64,000 nt of DNA from the NCBI RefSeq assembly GCF_002101785.1, contig NZ_LQPJ01000130.1, positions 1 through 64,000 on the forward strand, read 5' to 3'. The translations under genes and the position numbers were made by a program. The stretch's first letter is position 1. Every line of letters starts with the position of its first letter. Below, in pieces: positions 1-7,889 of the stretch. Under the pieces are notes generated by a model. It did not search any database and had not been told where the DNA came from. It saw only the letters and a list, made by a program, of their open reading frames with translations. The DNA comes from Mycobacterium palustre (GTDB lineage Bacteria > Actinomycetota > Actinomycetes > Mycobacteriales > Mycobacteriaceae).

Positions 1-1
1 G

Positions 2-307
2 CCTCCCGCGGTGGCCCCGCCCCCCGCCGCGCTGAACCCGCGCACCGTGATCTACACCGTCACCGGGACCAAGCAGCTGCTGGACCTGGTCAACGTGGTC
101 TACACCGATGCCCGGGGCTACCCGCAGACGGAGTTCAACGTGGCGCTGCCGTGGTCGAAGGTCGTCGTCCTGAACCCGGGCGTGCAGACCGAATCGGTGA
201 TCGCGACCAGCTTCTACGGCCGGATCAGCTGCACGATCCTCAACGCCGCCGGGCAGCCCGTGGTGGCGTCGACGGGCAGCGGCGCGATGGCCACCTGCAC
301 CCGTTAG
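2..307 (+). CDS. MmpS-like protein, C-terminal part (start outside window)
   Basis: The reading frame is open from the window edge to a TAG at 305-307, so only the C-terminal ~101 residues are visible. It begins proline-rich (PPAVAPPPAALNP) and continues with a compact beta-rich domain: VIYTVTG, an aromatic/aspartate strand (VVYTDARG), LPWSKVV, then GRISCTIL and MATC with two cysteines that could form a disulfide. This pattern matches the soluble, extracytoplasmic domain of the MmpS family, accessory proteins of MmpL lipid/siderophore exporters. The position corresponds to Rv3209 of M. tuberculosis, a Thr/Pro-rich protein. The usual N-terminal membrane helix is upstream of the window and unseen. 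No MmpL partner is visible. The internal GTG at 11 is unlikely to be the real start. Confidence 0.7.
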   Translation, partial: PPAVAPPPAALNPRTVIYTVTGTKQLLDLVNVVYTDARGYPQTEFNVALPWSKVVVLNPGVQTESVIATSFYGRISCTILNAAGQPVVASTGSGAMATCTR

Positions 308-308
308 G

Positions 309-1004
309 TCAGCTCAGGCCCAGGTCGCGCATCCGCCGGTCGTGGGTCTGCTGCAGCCGGTCGAAGAACGCGGTGAGCTGCCCCAGGCCGCCGGGGCCGG
401 ACACCACCAGGTCGACGAGCTCGTCGTGCTCGGCCAGCACGTACTGGGCCTGGGTGATCGCCTCGCCGAACAGGCGTCGAGACCACAGCGCCAGCCGGCT
501 GCGCTGCTTGCCGCTGGCCGTCACGGCGGCGCGCACCTCGGCGACGACGAACTGCGAGTGCCCGGTCTCCGACAGCGCCGCCCGCACCACGTCGGCGATC
601 TCGTCGGGCAGCCCGTCGGCGATTTCCAGGTACAGGTCGGCGGCCAGCGCGTCGCCGACGTAAGTCTTCACCAAAGCTTCCAGCCACGTACTCGGCATGG
701 TCAGCCGGTGGTAGTTCTCGAGCGCCGAAACGTACTTCGACATCGCCGAAACCACGTCGACGCCACGCCTTTCCAGCGCGTCGCGGAGCAGCTCGTAGTG
801 CTGCATTTCGGCGGCGGCCATGCTGGCCATGGAGATACGGCCGCGCAGGTCGGGCGCCATCCGTGCCTCGTCGGTGAGCCGGTAGAACGCGGCGATCTCG
901 CCGTACGCCAGCACGGCGAACAGTTCGTTGACGCCCGGGTGATCTGCCGACAGCCGCGAGGTGGTCGAATCGTCCACCCGATCGGCGGAGGAGGGCGAGC
1001 TCAT
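309..1004 (-). CDS. Ferritin-like fold protein (Rv3210c-type)
   Basis: The 231-residue product is mostly helical, with acidic/His pairs spaced as in ferritin-like four-helix bundles: GEIAAFYRL near residues 35-43, EMQHYELL near 67-74, DLYLEIADG near 121-129 and ETGHSQFVV near 145-153. E-x2-H placement suggests a diiron or other metal site. The family is annotated in actinobacteria as ferritin-like, distantly related to the tRNA-modifying hydroxylase MiaE; the substrate is unknown. It is convergent with the MmpS-like gene (1 bp between stops) and divergent from rhlE. Start ATG at 1004, followed by a Ser/Asp-rich tail. Function is inference from fold only. Confidence 0.75.
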   Translation of the reverse strand: MSSPSSADRVDDSTTSRLSADHPGVNELFAVLAYGEIAAFYRLTDEARMAPDLRGRISMASMAAAEMQHYELLRDALERRGVDVVSAMSKYVSALENYHRLTMPSTWLEALVKTYVGDALAADLYLEIADGLPDEIADVVRAALSETGHSQFVVAEVRAAVTASGKQRSRLALWSRRLFGEAITQAQYVLAEHDELVDLVVSGPGGLGQLTAFFDRLQQTHDRRMRDLGLS

Positions 1005-1037
1005 GGCAACACTCTAGTCGGCGAAATTGGCGCAAAA

Positions 1038-1065
1038 TTGGCGCCAGCTGTCGACCGGCTATCAT
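1038..1065 (+). promoter_or_regulatory. Candidate housekeeping promoter for rhlE
   Basis: TTGGCG (1038-1043) and TATCAT (1060-1065) are separated by 16 bp, close to a SigA-type promoter. It would give a long 5' leader of about 200 nt before the rhlE ATG at 1275. The word aaattggcgc is repeated just upstream (from 1024 and 1036). No experimental support. Confidence 0.4.
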
Positions 1066-1274
1066 TGCGAGTAGGCATTGGCTGTATCGGGCTGTGTTTC
1101 CCGTACCGCCAGCGCCGGCGAAATGTGCGTGCACAGCTGGCCCGAGCCTCGTTCAGACTGGGCGGCGGCCGCGACTCGGCGACGTATCGGAGTCGGAACT
1201 CGTGCGCGCGTGACCGCGACAGAGAAACACCGACATCACACCGATACCGTCCCCGAAAGGCTTGCCACCCGCGT

Positions 1275-2813
1275 ATGACCGCACCCACAAGCACAACTGA
1301 ACCGACCCCCACACTGACCTTCGCCCAGCTCGGCGTCCGCGACGAAATCGTTCGCGCGCTGGCCGAACAGGGCATCGAAAGCCCCTTTGCCATCCAGGAG
1401 CTGACGCTGCCGCTGGCCCTCGCCGGCGACGACGTGATCGGCCAGGCCCGCACCGGCATGGGCAAGACGTTCGCCTTCGGCGTGCCGCTGCTGCAGCGCA
1501 TCACCGCCGGCGCCGACGCCCGACCGCTCACCGGCGCCCCGCGCGCTTTGGTCGTGGTGCCCACCCGGGAGCTGTGCCTGCAGGTGACCGGCGACCTGGC
1601 CACCGCGGCCAAGTACCTGACCACCGCCGACGGCCGGCCGCTCTCGGTGGTGTCCATCTACGGCGGGCGGGCCTACGAGCCGCAGATCGAGGCGCTGCGC
1701 GCCGGCGCCGACGTGGTCGTGGGCACCCCGGGACGGCTGCTCGACCTGGCCCAGCAGGGGCACCTGCAGCTCGGCGGGCTGTCGGTGCTGGTGCTCGACG
1801 AGGCCGACGAGATGCTGGACCTGGGCTTTCTGCCCGACATCGAGCGCATCCTGCGCCAGATCCCGGCCGAGCGGCAGGCCATGCTGTTCTCGGCGACCAT
1901 GCCCGACCCGATCATCACGCTGGCCCGCACGTTCATGGATCAGCCCACCCATATCCGGGCCGAGGCACCGCATTCTTTGGCCGTGCACGACACCACCGAG
2001 CAGTTCGTCTACCGGGCCCACGCCCTGGACAAGGTGGAGCTGGTGACCCGCGTGCTGCAGGCCGAGGGCCGCGGCGCGACGATGATCTTCACCCGCACCA
2101 AGCGCACCGCCCAGAAGGTCGCCGACGAGCTGGCCGAGCGGGGCTTCAAGGTGGGCGCCGTGCACGGCGACCTGAACCAGGGGGCGCGCGAAAAGGCACT
2201 CAAGGCGTTCCGCACCGGCGACATCGACGTGCTGGTCGCTACCGACGTGGCCGCCCGCGGCATCGACATCGACGACGTCACGCACGTCATCAATTACCAG
2301 ATCCCCGAGGACGAGCAGGCCTATGTGCACCGCATCGGCCGCACCGGCCGCGCCGGCAAGACCGGCGTCGCGGTCACCCTGGTCGACTGGGACGAGCTGC
2401 ACCGCTGGACGCTGATCGACAAGGCGCTGGGCCTGGGCTCCCCCGAGCCGGTCGAGACCTACTCCAGCTCCCCCCACCTGTACGCCGAGCTGGGGATCCC
2501 CGCCGGGGCGACCGGCACCGTCGGCACGCCGCGAAAGTCGCCGGTCAAGCGCCCTGCCTCCGAGCGCAAGGCCCCGACCGACGCCGATAGTTCGGACAAG
2601 CCGGCCCGCAAGCGCTCCGGCGCCCGCCGGCGTCGCACCCGCGGCGGCCAGCCGGTCACCGGGCATCCCGCCGGCGCCGCGCCCGGCAACGGCGCCAGCG
2701 GTGAGGCCGCTGCCGAGGCGCCGTCCGCCAACTCCGGCACCGCCCGGCGCCGCCGGCGGCGCCGCAAGCCCGCCGAAGCCCCAGCGGCCACCGCCGCGGC
2801 ACCCGCCAACTAA
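1275..2813 (+). CDS. rhlE: DEAD-box ATP-dependent RNA helicase
   Basis: 512 residues from ATG 1275. The motifs occur in canonical order: Q-motif (PFAIQELTLP), Walker A ARTGMGKT, PTRELCLQ, TPGR, the DEAD box (VLDEADEM), SAT, then C-terminal RecA-domain motifs including TDVAARGID and HRIGRTGRAGKTG. The last ~110 residues are basic and low-complexity (RRRRTRGG, RRRRRRRK), typical of RNA-binding tails in mycobacterial RhlE. It unwinds RNA duplexes in ribosome assembly and RNA decay. The frame is open far upstream (to 342), but that stretch is antisense to the ferritin-like gene; the family N-terminus fits the ATG at 1275. Rv3211 ortholog position. Confidence 0.93.
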   Translation: MTAPTSTTEPTPTLTFAQLGVRDEIVRALAEQGIESPFAIQELTLPLALAGDDVIGQARTGMGKTFAFGVPLLQRITAGADARPLTGAPRALVVVPTRELCLQVTGDLATAAKYLTTADGRPLSVVSIYGGRAYEPQIEALRAGADVVVGTPGRLLDLAQQGHLQLGGLSVLVLDEADEMLDLGFLPDIERILRQIPAERQAMLFSATMPDPIITLARTFMDQPTHIRAEAPHSLAVHDTTEQFVYRAHALDKVELVTRVLQAEGRGATMIFTRTKRTAQKVADELAERGFKVGAVHGDLNQGAREKALKAFRTGDIDVLVATDVAARGIDIDDVTHVINYQIPEDEQAYVHRIGRTGRAGKTGVAVTLVDWDELHRWTLIDKALGLGSPEPVETYSSSPHLYAELGIPAGATGTVGTPRKSPVKRPASERKAPTDADSSDKPARKRSGARRRRTRGGQPVTGHPAGAAPGNGASGEAAAEAPSANSGTARRRRRRRKPAEAPAATAAAPAN

Positions 2814-2832
2814 AGCGGCACGCCCTTAAGGC

Positions 2833-4047
2833 ATGGTCAGACCCGAACGCCGGACCAAGGGCGACCTGTTGGCCGCCGCGGCGATCGCGGTCGTCGTCGC
2901 CGTCGCCGCGGCGCTGATCTGGTGGACCAGCGACGCGCGGGCCACCACCAGCCGGCCCGCGGGCACCCCGTTGCCCGCCCCGACCCCCGCGCGGGAGGTG
3001 CCGGCCTCGCTCAAGCAGCTGTGGACCGCCAAAAGCCCCGCCACCACCGCGCCCGCGCTGGTAAGCGGGGCCGTCGCCACCGGCGACGGCCGGCAGGTCG
3101 ACGGCCGCGACCCGGGCACGGGTCAGCCGCGCTGGAGCTACGCCCGCGACACCGACCTGTGCGGGGTGTCCTGGGTCTACCACTACGCCGTCGCGGTCTT
3201 TCACGACGACCGCGGGTGCGGGCAGGTCAGCACCCTGGACGGCGCCACCGGCCGGCGAGGGGCGGCCCGCAGCGGCTACGCCGACCCCCGCGTGCGGCTG
3301 TCCTCCGACGGGACGACGGTGCTGTCGGCCGGCGACACCCGGCTGGAATTGTGGCGCTCGGACATGGTCCGCATGCTGGCCTACGGGGAGACCGACGCGC
3401 GGGTGAAACCGTCGGCGCGGGGGCTGCATTCGGGTTGCCGGCTGATCTCGGCGGCGGCCAGCTCGTCGGCGGTCTCGGTGCTGGAGAGCTGCACGGCCCA
3501 GACAGACCTGCGGCTGGTGCTGATGCGTCCCGGCAAGGAGGACGACGAACCCCAGCAGCAGGTCGTGGCCGAACCCGGGATCGGGCCCAATTCGGGCGCC
3601 CGGGTGCTGGCCGTCTCGGAAAACAAGACCGCGGTGTACCTGCCGTCGCCGCAGCCCAGGGTCGAGGTGGTCGACGAGGCGGGGGCCACCGTGTCGAGCA
3701 CGCTGCTGCCCAGGCCGCCGTCGGGCTCGGCGGCGGTGTCGCAGACGGGCAACCTGGTGACCTGGTGGACCGGCGATTCCGTGCTGGTCTTCGAGGCGAG
3801 CACGCTGACGCCGCGCTACACCATCGCCGCCGGTGAGACGACGGTGCCGCTGGGGCCCGGCGTGATGATGGCGGGCCGGCTGCTGGTGCCGGTGACCGGG
3901 GCGATCGGCGTCTACGACCCGGTCAGCGGCTCGGCCGAGCGCTACATCACGGTGAACCGCGCGCCGAGCAGCGCGGCGGTCGTCCCGGCGGTGTCCGGGA
4001 CAAGGATCTTCGAGCAGCGCGGTGACACCGTGGTCGCGCTGGGCTGA
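2833..4047 (+). CDS. Membrane-anchored beta-propeller-like protein (Rv3212-type)
   Basis: 404 residues. A single hydrophobic helix (about residues 12-33) follows a basic start (VRPERRTKGD), giving an N-in topology with an extracytoplasmic remainder. After a Pro/Thr linker comes a repeated-strand domain with WTAKSP, GQPRWSY, VSTLDGATG and VFEASTLTP, reminiscent of PQQ/WD-like propellers. C-x-n-C pairs (DLCGVSW, RGCGQVS) could be disulfide-bonded outside. It starts 20 bp after rhlE and may be co-transcribed. The ortholog is annotated only as an Ala/Val-rich conserved protein; I assign no enzymatic role. Confidence 0.8.
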   Translation: MVRPERRTKGDLLAAAAIAVVVAVAAALIWWTSDARATTSRPAGTPLPAPTPAREVPASLKQLWTAKSPATTAPALVSGAVATGDGRQVDGRDPGTGQPRWSYARDTDLCGVSWVYHYAVAVFHDDRGCGQVSTLDGATGRRGAARSGYADPRVRLSSDGTTVLSAGDTRLELWRSDMVRMLAYGETDARVKPSARGLHSGCRLISAAASSSAVSVLESCTAQTDLRLVLMRPGKEDDEPQQQVVAEPGIGPNSGARVLAVSENKTAVYLPSPQPRVEVVDEAGATVSSTLLPRPPSGSAAVSQTGNLVTWWTGDSVLVFEASTLTPRYTIAAGETTVPLGPGVMMAGRLLVPVTGAIGVYDPVSGSAERYITVNRAPSSAAVVPAVSGTRIFEQRGDTVVALG

Positions 4048-4149
4048 AAGCCCGTGTGCCCCTGGGGTGTTGCGTGTGCAACTACGGCTTTGCGTGTGCT
4101 CCCAGGGCGGCGACACGCCGATCGGGCGCGCCGACAGTACACACTGAAA

Positions 4150-4209
4150 GCCGCCGATTCACACTCGACGCCGCTGATTCACACTCGACGCCGCTGATTC
4201 ACACTCAAC
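4150..4209. repeat. Three tandem 20-bp repeats between convergent genes
   Basis: Three adjacent copies of gccgctgattcacactcgac (4150-4169, 4170-4189, 4190-4209). Copy 1 differs at one base and copy 3 at one base. The unit is not a multiple of three, and the 4048-4232 spacer lies between the stops of the Rv3212-type gene and the ParA gene, so it is non-coding. A candidate VNTR locus. Confidence 0.9.
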
Positions 4210-4232
4210 GCCGTCGGCGCCCACCCGCCGCG

Positions 4233-5036
4233 CTAAACCTCTACGGCGAACGTCGGCAGCGGTTTGCCGGTCTTCCAGTGCTTGAGCAGCGCCTGCGCCA
4301 GCTCGCTGTAAGCCGACGACCCCTTGTTCTTGAGCCCCGACATCACCGACGCCCCCGAGGCGCTGGCCTCGGCGAAGCGCACCGTGCGCGGGATCGGCGG
4401 GGCGAGCACCGGCATGCCGTAACGGTCGGCGACGTCGAGCAGCACGTCGCGGGTGTGGGTGGTGCGCGAGTCGTACAGCGTGGGCAAGGCGCCCAACAGC
4501 CGCAGCTCCGGGTTGGTGATCTGCTGGACGTCGGCGACTGTGCGCAGGAATTGGCCGACGCCGCGATGCGCCAGCGTCTCGCACTGCAGCGGCACGATGA
4601 CCTCGTCGGCGGCCGTCAGCCCGTTGAGGGTGAGAACGCCCAGCGACGGCGGGCAGTCGATGACCACCACGTCGAAGTCGTCGGAAAGCTTGGGCAGGGC
4701 GCGTTTGAGCGCGTATTCGCGGCCGGCCCGCATCAACAGCATCGCCTCGGCGCCCGCCAGGTCGATGTTGGCCGGCAGCAGCGTCATGCCCTCCATCGTG
4801 TCGACCAGCGCGGCGTTGGGCTCGACCTCCCCGAGCAGGACCTCGTGCACGGACACGGGCAGCTTGTCGGGGTCGTGGCCGAGCGAAAACGTCAGACAAC
4901 CCTGCGGATCGAGGTCCACCAGCAGCACGCGGCGGCCCTGGTCCGCCATCGCCGCGCCCAGCGAGGCGACCGTCGTCGTCTTGGCAACGCCGCCCTTCTG
5001 GTTGGCCACCGCAAGTACCCGGGTCTTGTTGCTCAC
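4233..5036 (-). CDS. ParA/Soj-family ATPase
   Basis: 267 residues. The deviant Walker A KGGVAKTTT lies at about residues 14-22, with VDLDPQG (A'), VVVIDCPPSLG (Walker B) and the ParA-typical PTLYDSRTTHTRDVL region. Such ATPases bind DNA nonspecifically and position chromosomes or other cargo. There is no adjacent ParB gene, so this is an orphan ParA rather than the origin-proximal parAB locus. I chose GTG at 5036 (product starts VSNKTRVLAVANQKGG) because a gagggga Shine-Dalgarno lies just upstream and the family begins there; an ATG at 5069 would add 11 residues. Rv3213c ortholog position. Confidence 0.88.
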   Translation of the reverse strand: MSNKTRVLAVANQKGGVAKTTTVASLGAAMADQGRRVLLVDLDPQGCLTFSLGHDPDKLPVSVHEVLLGEVEPNAALVDTMEGMTLLPANIDLAGAEAMLLMRAGREYALKRALPKLSDDFDVVVIDCPPSLGVLTLNGLTAADEVIVPLQCETLAHRGVGQFLRTVADVQQITNPELRLLGALPTLYDSRTTHTRDVLLDVADRYGMPVLAPPIPRTVRFAEASASGASVMSGLKNKGSSAYSELAQALLKHWKTGKPLPTFAVEV

Positions 5037-5134
5037 AAGCGCCGCTCCCCTCATCGCTTCGTCTGCCATCCTGGCACGTTCGGGGCCGGGTGCTAAGGGG
5101 ACGGGCCCGCCAGTCTCCGGCAGAATCGGGCTTC

Positions 5135-5746
5135 ATGGGCTTGCATAACCACCGCCTTGTGCTGTTACGCCACGGCGAGACCGAATGGTCGAAGTCCGGC
5201 CAGCACACCGGCCGCACCGACATCGAGCTGACCGATACCGGCCGGATCCAGGCCGAGCTCGCGGGCGGCGTGCTGCGCGACCTGCAGCTCGCCGACCCGC
5301 TGGTGATCAGCAGCCCGCGCATACGTGCCCTGACCACCGCCAAGCTGGCCGGGCTCGCCGTCGACGACGTGTCTTCGCAAGTCGCCGAATGGGATTACGG
5401 CGACTACGAGGGGCTGACAACAAAGCAAATCCAGGAGTCGGTGCCCGACTGGCTGGTGTGGACGCACGGATGCCCCGGTGGCGAGAGCGTGGCCCAGGTC
5501 AGCGAACGCGCCGACAAGGCCGTCGCGCTGGCGCTGCAGCACATGCAATCGCGGGATGTGATTTTCGTTGGACACAGCCACTTTTCCCGTTCGGTGATCA
5601 CGCGCTGGGTGGAGCTGCCGCTCGTCGAGGGCCGCCGGTTCGGGATGGCCGCCGGCTCGATCGCGGTGTGCGGTTTCGAGCACGGCGTGCGACAGCTGAC
5701 CGCGCTCGGGTTGACCGGCCAGGCGCAGGCGATCGCGCCCGGGTGA
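5135..5746 (+). CDS. gpm2: Histidine phosphatase (phosphoglycerate-mutase-like)
   Basis: 203 residues from ATG 5135. The catalytic RHGET motif (LLRHGETEW, about residues 10-18) carries the phospho-accepting His; a second core His lies in FVGHSHFSR. Further family signatures are SSPRIRALTTA and EWDYGDYEG. From the literature, the M. tuberculosis ortholog Rv3214 behaves as a phosphatase rather than a glycolytic mutase, so gpm2 is a historical name. The TGA overlaps the GTG of entC (GTGA at 5743-5746), implying translational coupling. Confidence 0.88.
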   Translation: MGLHNHRLVLLRHGETEWSKSGQHTGRTDIELTDTGRIQAELAGGVLRDLQLADPLVISSPRIRALTTAKLAGLAVDDVSSQVAEWDYGDYEGLTTKQIQESVPDWLVWTHGCPGGESVAQVSERADKAVALALQHMQSRDVIFVGHSHFSRSVITRWVELPLVEGRRFGMAAGSIAVCGFEHGVRQLTALGLTGQAQAIAPG

Positions 5747-6840
5747 GCGCCCAACCGCCGTTCGCGTTGTGCGGGCCCACGGGCACGCTGGTCGCCGAGG
5801 GGGTGCGAGCGCAGTTCAGCGACGTCCGCTCGGCGCAGGCGGCGCTGCGATCGGGCTCTGCGCCAATCGTCTTGGGGGCGTTGCCTTTCGACGTGGACCG
5901 GCCGGCGGCGTTGCTGGTTCCCGGCGCCGTGCGGTCCACGGACCGGGCGCCCGACTGGCCGACGGACCCGCTGCCCGCCGTGCGCGTCGTGGCCGCCGTG
6001 CCGCCGCCGGCCGACTACCGCGACCGGATCAGCCGGGCCCGCGACGAGCTCGCCGCACCCGACGGCCCGCTGAGCAAGGTGGTGCTGGCCCGCGCGCTGC
6101 GGCTGGCCGCCGACGGCCCGCTGGACGCCCGCGTCATCCTGCGCCGGCTCATCGCCGCCGACCCGTCCGCCTACGGCTACCTCGTCGATCTGTCCGCCGC
6201 CGGCGGCGGCCACGCGGGCATGGCGCTGGTGGGGGCGAGCCCGGAACTTCTGGTCGCGCGCTCCGGCGACCGCGTGACCTGCCAGCCGTTCGCCGGCTCG
6301 GCGCCGCGCGACGAAGACCCGGAACGCGACGCCGCCAACGGCGCCGCGCTGGCCCGTTCGGCCAAGGACCGCCACGAGCACCGGCTGGTGCTCGACACCA
6401 TGCGCGCCGTCTTGGAGCCGCTGTGCGACGAATTGACGATCGCCCCCGAGCCGCAGTTGAGCCGCACCGCGGCGGTCTGGCATCTGTGCACGCCGATCAG
6501 CGGCCGACTGCGCGAAAAATCCACCACCGCAATTGATTTGGCGTTGGCGTTGCATCCCACCCCGGCCGTCGGCGGGGTGCCGACGAAGGCGGCCGTCGAG
6601 CTCATCGCCGAGCTGGAGGGAGACCGCGGCTTCTACGCGGGGGCGGTGGGTTGGTGCGACGCCGCCGGCGACGGCCGCTGGGTGGTGTCGCTGCGCTGCG
6701 CGCAGCTCTCGGCGGACCGGCGCAGCGCCCTCGCCCACGCCGGCGGCGGCATCGTCGCCGAATCCGACCCCGACGACGAGGTCGCGGAAACCACAACGAA
6801 ATTCGCCACGATCTTGAACGCGCTGGAGGTTAAGCGATGA
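5743..6840 (+). CDS. entC: Isochorismate synthase (EntC/MenF family)
   Basis: 365 residues from GTG 5743, which overlaps the preceding stop by 4 nt. The chorismate-binding domain fills the C-terminal two thirds: GASPELLV, PFAGSAPR, SAKDRHEHRLV, HLCTPISGRL, LHPTPAVGGVPTKAA and GGGIVAESDPDDE, with the Glu/Asp ligands for Mg2+. It converts chorismate to isochorismate for menaquinone or salicylate/siderophore pathways. The N-terminal start SAQPPFALCGPTGTL matches the family. The ATG of the downstream acetyltransferase overlaps its TGA (ATGA, 6837-6840), so gpm2-entC-GNAT form a tightly coupled trio. Rv3215 ortholog position. Confidence 0.92.
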   Translation: MSAQPPFALCGPTGTLVAEGVRAQFSDVRSAQAALRSGSAPIVLGALPFDVDRPAALLVPGAVRSTDRAPDWPTDPLPAVRVVAAVPPPADYRDRISRARDELAAPDGPLSKVVLARALRLAADGPLDARVILRRLIAADPSAYGYLVDLSAAGGGHAGMALVGASPELLVARSGDRVTCQPFAGSAPRDEDPERDAANGAALARSAKDRHEHRLVLDTMRAVLEPLCDELTIAPEPQLSRTAAVWHLCTPISGRLREKSTTAIDLALALHPTPAVGGVPTKAAVELIAELEGDRGFYAGAVGWCDAAGDGRWVVSLRCAQLSADRRSALAHAGGGIVAESDPDDEVAETTTKFATILNALEVKR

Positions 6841-7319
6841 CACCAGACGTGCGCCGCGCCGCGCCGCGCGACGTCGGCGACATCACGCGCATGATCCACG
6901 AGCTGGCCGAATTCGAACACGCCGCCGAGCAATGCACGGTGACCGAAAAGCAAATCACCGCAGCCCTTTTCGGCGATCCGCCCACCGTGCACGGCCACGT
7001 GGTCGACGTCGAAGGGCAGACCGCGGCCATGGCGCTGTGGTTCGTCAGCTTCTCGACGTGGGACGGCGTGGCCGGCATCTACCTCGAGGACCTTTTCGTG
7101 CGGCCAAGATTTCGCCGCCGCGGGCTGGCCCGCGCCCTACTGGCGACGCTGGCGCGGGAATGCCTCGCCAACGGCTACACCCGGCTGTCGTGGGCGGTGC
7201 TGAACTGGAACTCCGATGCCATCGCGCTGTACGACGGGGTCGGCGCCGAGCCGCAGCGGGACTGGACGACCTACCGCCTTTCCGGCCCGCGGCTGGCCGA
7301 GCTGGCAGGGCCGGCCTGA
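6837..7319 (+). CDS. GNAT-family N-acetyltransferase
   Basis: 160 residues, a complete GNAT fold: N-terminal VRRAAPRDVGDITRMIHELA, the V-shaped strand LEDLFVRPRFRRRGLARALL holding the acetyl-CoA-binding R/Q-x2-G-x-A loop (RRRGLA), and the C-terminal W-N-x-A-I-x-L-Y-D segment (NWNSDAIALYDGVGA). This order resembles diamine/spermidine acetyltransferases, but the substrate is unknown. It is joined to entC by ATGA and overlaps the convergent membrane gene by 49 bp. The equivalent gene in M. tuberculosis (Rv3216) is, as I recall, shorter; here it looks full length. Confidence 0.85.
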   Translation: MTPDVRRAAPRDVGDITRMIHELAEFEHAAEQCTVTEKQITAALFGDPPTVHGHVVDVEGQTAAMALWFVSFSTWDGVAGIYLEDLFVRPRFRRRGLARALLATLARECLANGYTRLSWAVLNWNSDAIALYDGVGAEPQRDWTTYRLSGPRLAELAGPA

Positions 7320-7705
7320 TCGCCGCCCGCGGCCCAGCGCACGGCCGCGGGGGTGAACAGCAACACCAGCGTGGCCAGGGCCACGGCGCCCACCGGGATG
7401 CCGAAGGCCGGCTGGTGCGACCCCACCGCGAGGTACCAGGCCACGGGCAGCAGGAGCAGCTCGGTGACCACCGCGAGGCCCCGGCCCCAGCGCTTGCCGA
7501 TCACCAGCGCGCGCCCGGCGGCGAGCACCACCGCGCCGACGAGAACGAACCAGATCGCCGTGCCCAGTCCGTTGACCACCCGCTGGTCGGCCCCGGCGAT
7601 CCCCCGCACCACCAGCGCCGCCGCCACCGCCAGCGCGGCCACGCCCTGCAGCGCGACGATCACGCCCGCGGCGCGCACGGTGGATGGGGCGGCCGGGGGC
7701 GTCAC
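7271..7705 (-). CDS. Four-helix integral membrane protein (Rv3217c-type)
   Basis: 144 residues with four hydrophobic segments (about residues 12-34, 47-65, 78-93 and 101-118) separated by short charged loops (GADQRV, IGKRWGRG). This size and topology match a small conserved actinobacterial membrane family at this position (Rv3217c). No catalytic residues are visible and the function is unknown. Its last 16 codons overlap the end of the acetyltransferase gene on the other strand. Confidence 0.78.
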   Translation of the reverse strand: MTPPAAPSTVRAAGVIVALQGVAALAVAAALVVRGIAGADQRVVNGLGTAIWFVLVGAVVLAAGRALVIGKRWGRGLAVVTELLLLPVAWYLAVGSHQPAFGIPVGAVALATLVLLFTPAAVRWAAGGDQAGPASSASRGPERR

Positions 7706-7750
7706 AGCGCCAGCTTAGTTTGGGCCCCGCCTGCCCAGCGGGGTCTTAAC

Positions 7751-7879
7751 CGCACCGCCCAAGCCGATTGCGGCGCTCCTCCTCACGCCGCTGAGCGGCG
7801 TGCATCGTCGCACCGCCCAAGCCGACTGCGGCGCTCCTCCTCACGCCGCTGAGCGGCGTGCATCGTCGCACCGCCTAAG
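7751..7879. repeat. MIRU-like tandem repeat, 2.2 copies of 58 bp
   Basis: Copies at 7751-7808 and 7809-7866 differ at one base; a third, 13-bp partial copy runs to 7879. Each unit contains a 9+9 bp hairpin (CACGCCGCT-g-AGCGGCGTG). Read on the minus strand it carries acgatgca, then gaggaggagcg, words characteristic of the mycobacterial interspersed repetitive unit. It sits immediately 5' of the lipid-kinase-like gene, and the partial copy ends in a possible -10 box (TAAGCT, 7876-7881). Confidence 0.85.
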
Positions 7880-7889
7880 CTCGTGCATC

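Noticed and set aside
342..1274. N-terminal extension of rhlE to 342
   Set aside because: It lies antisense to the ferritin-like gene, and the helicase family starts at ATG 1275.
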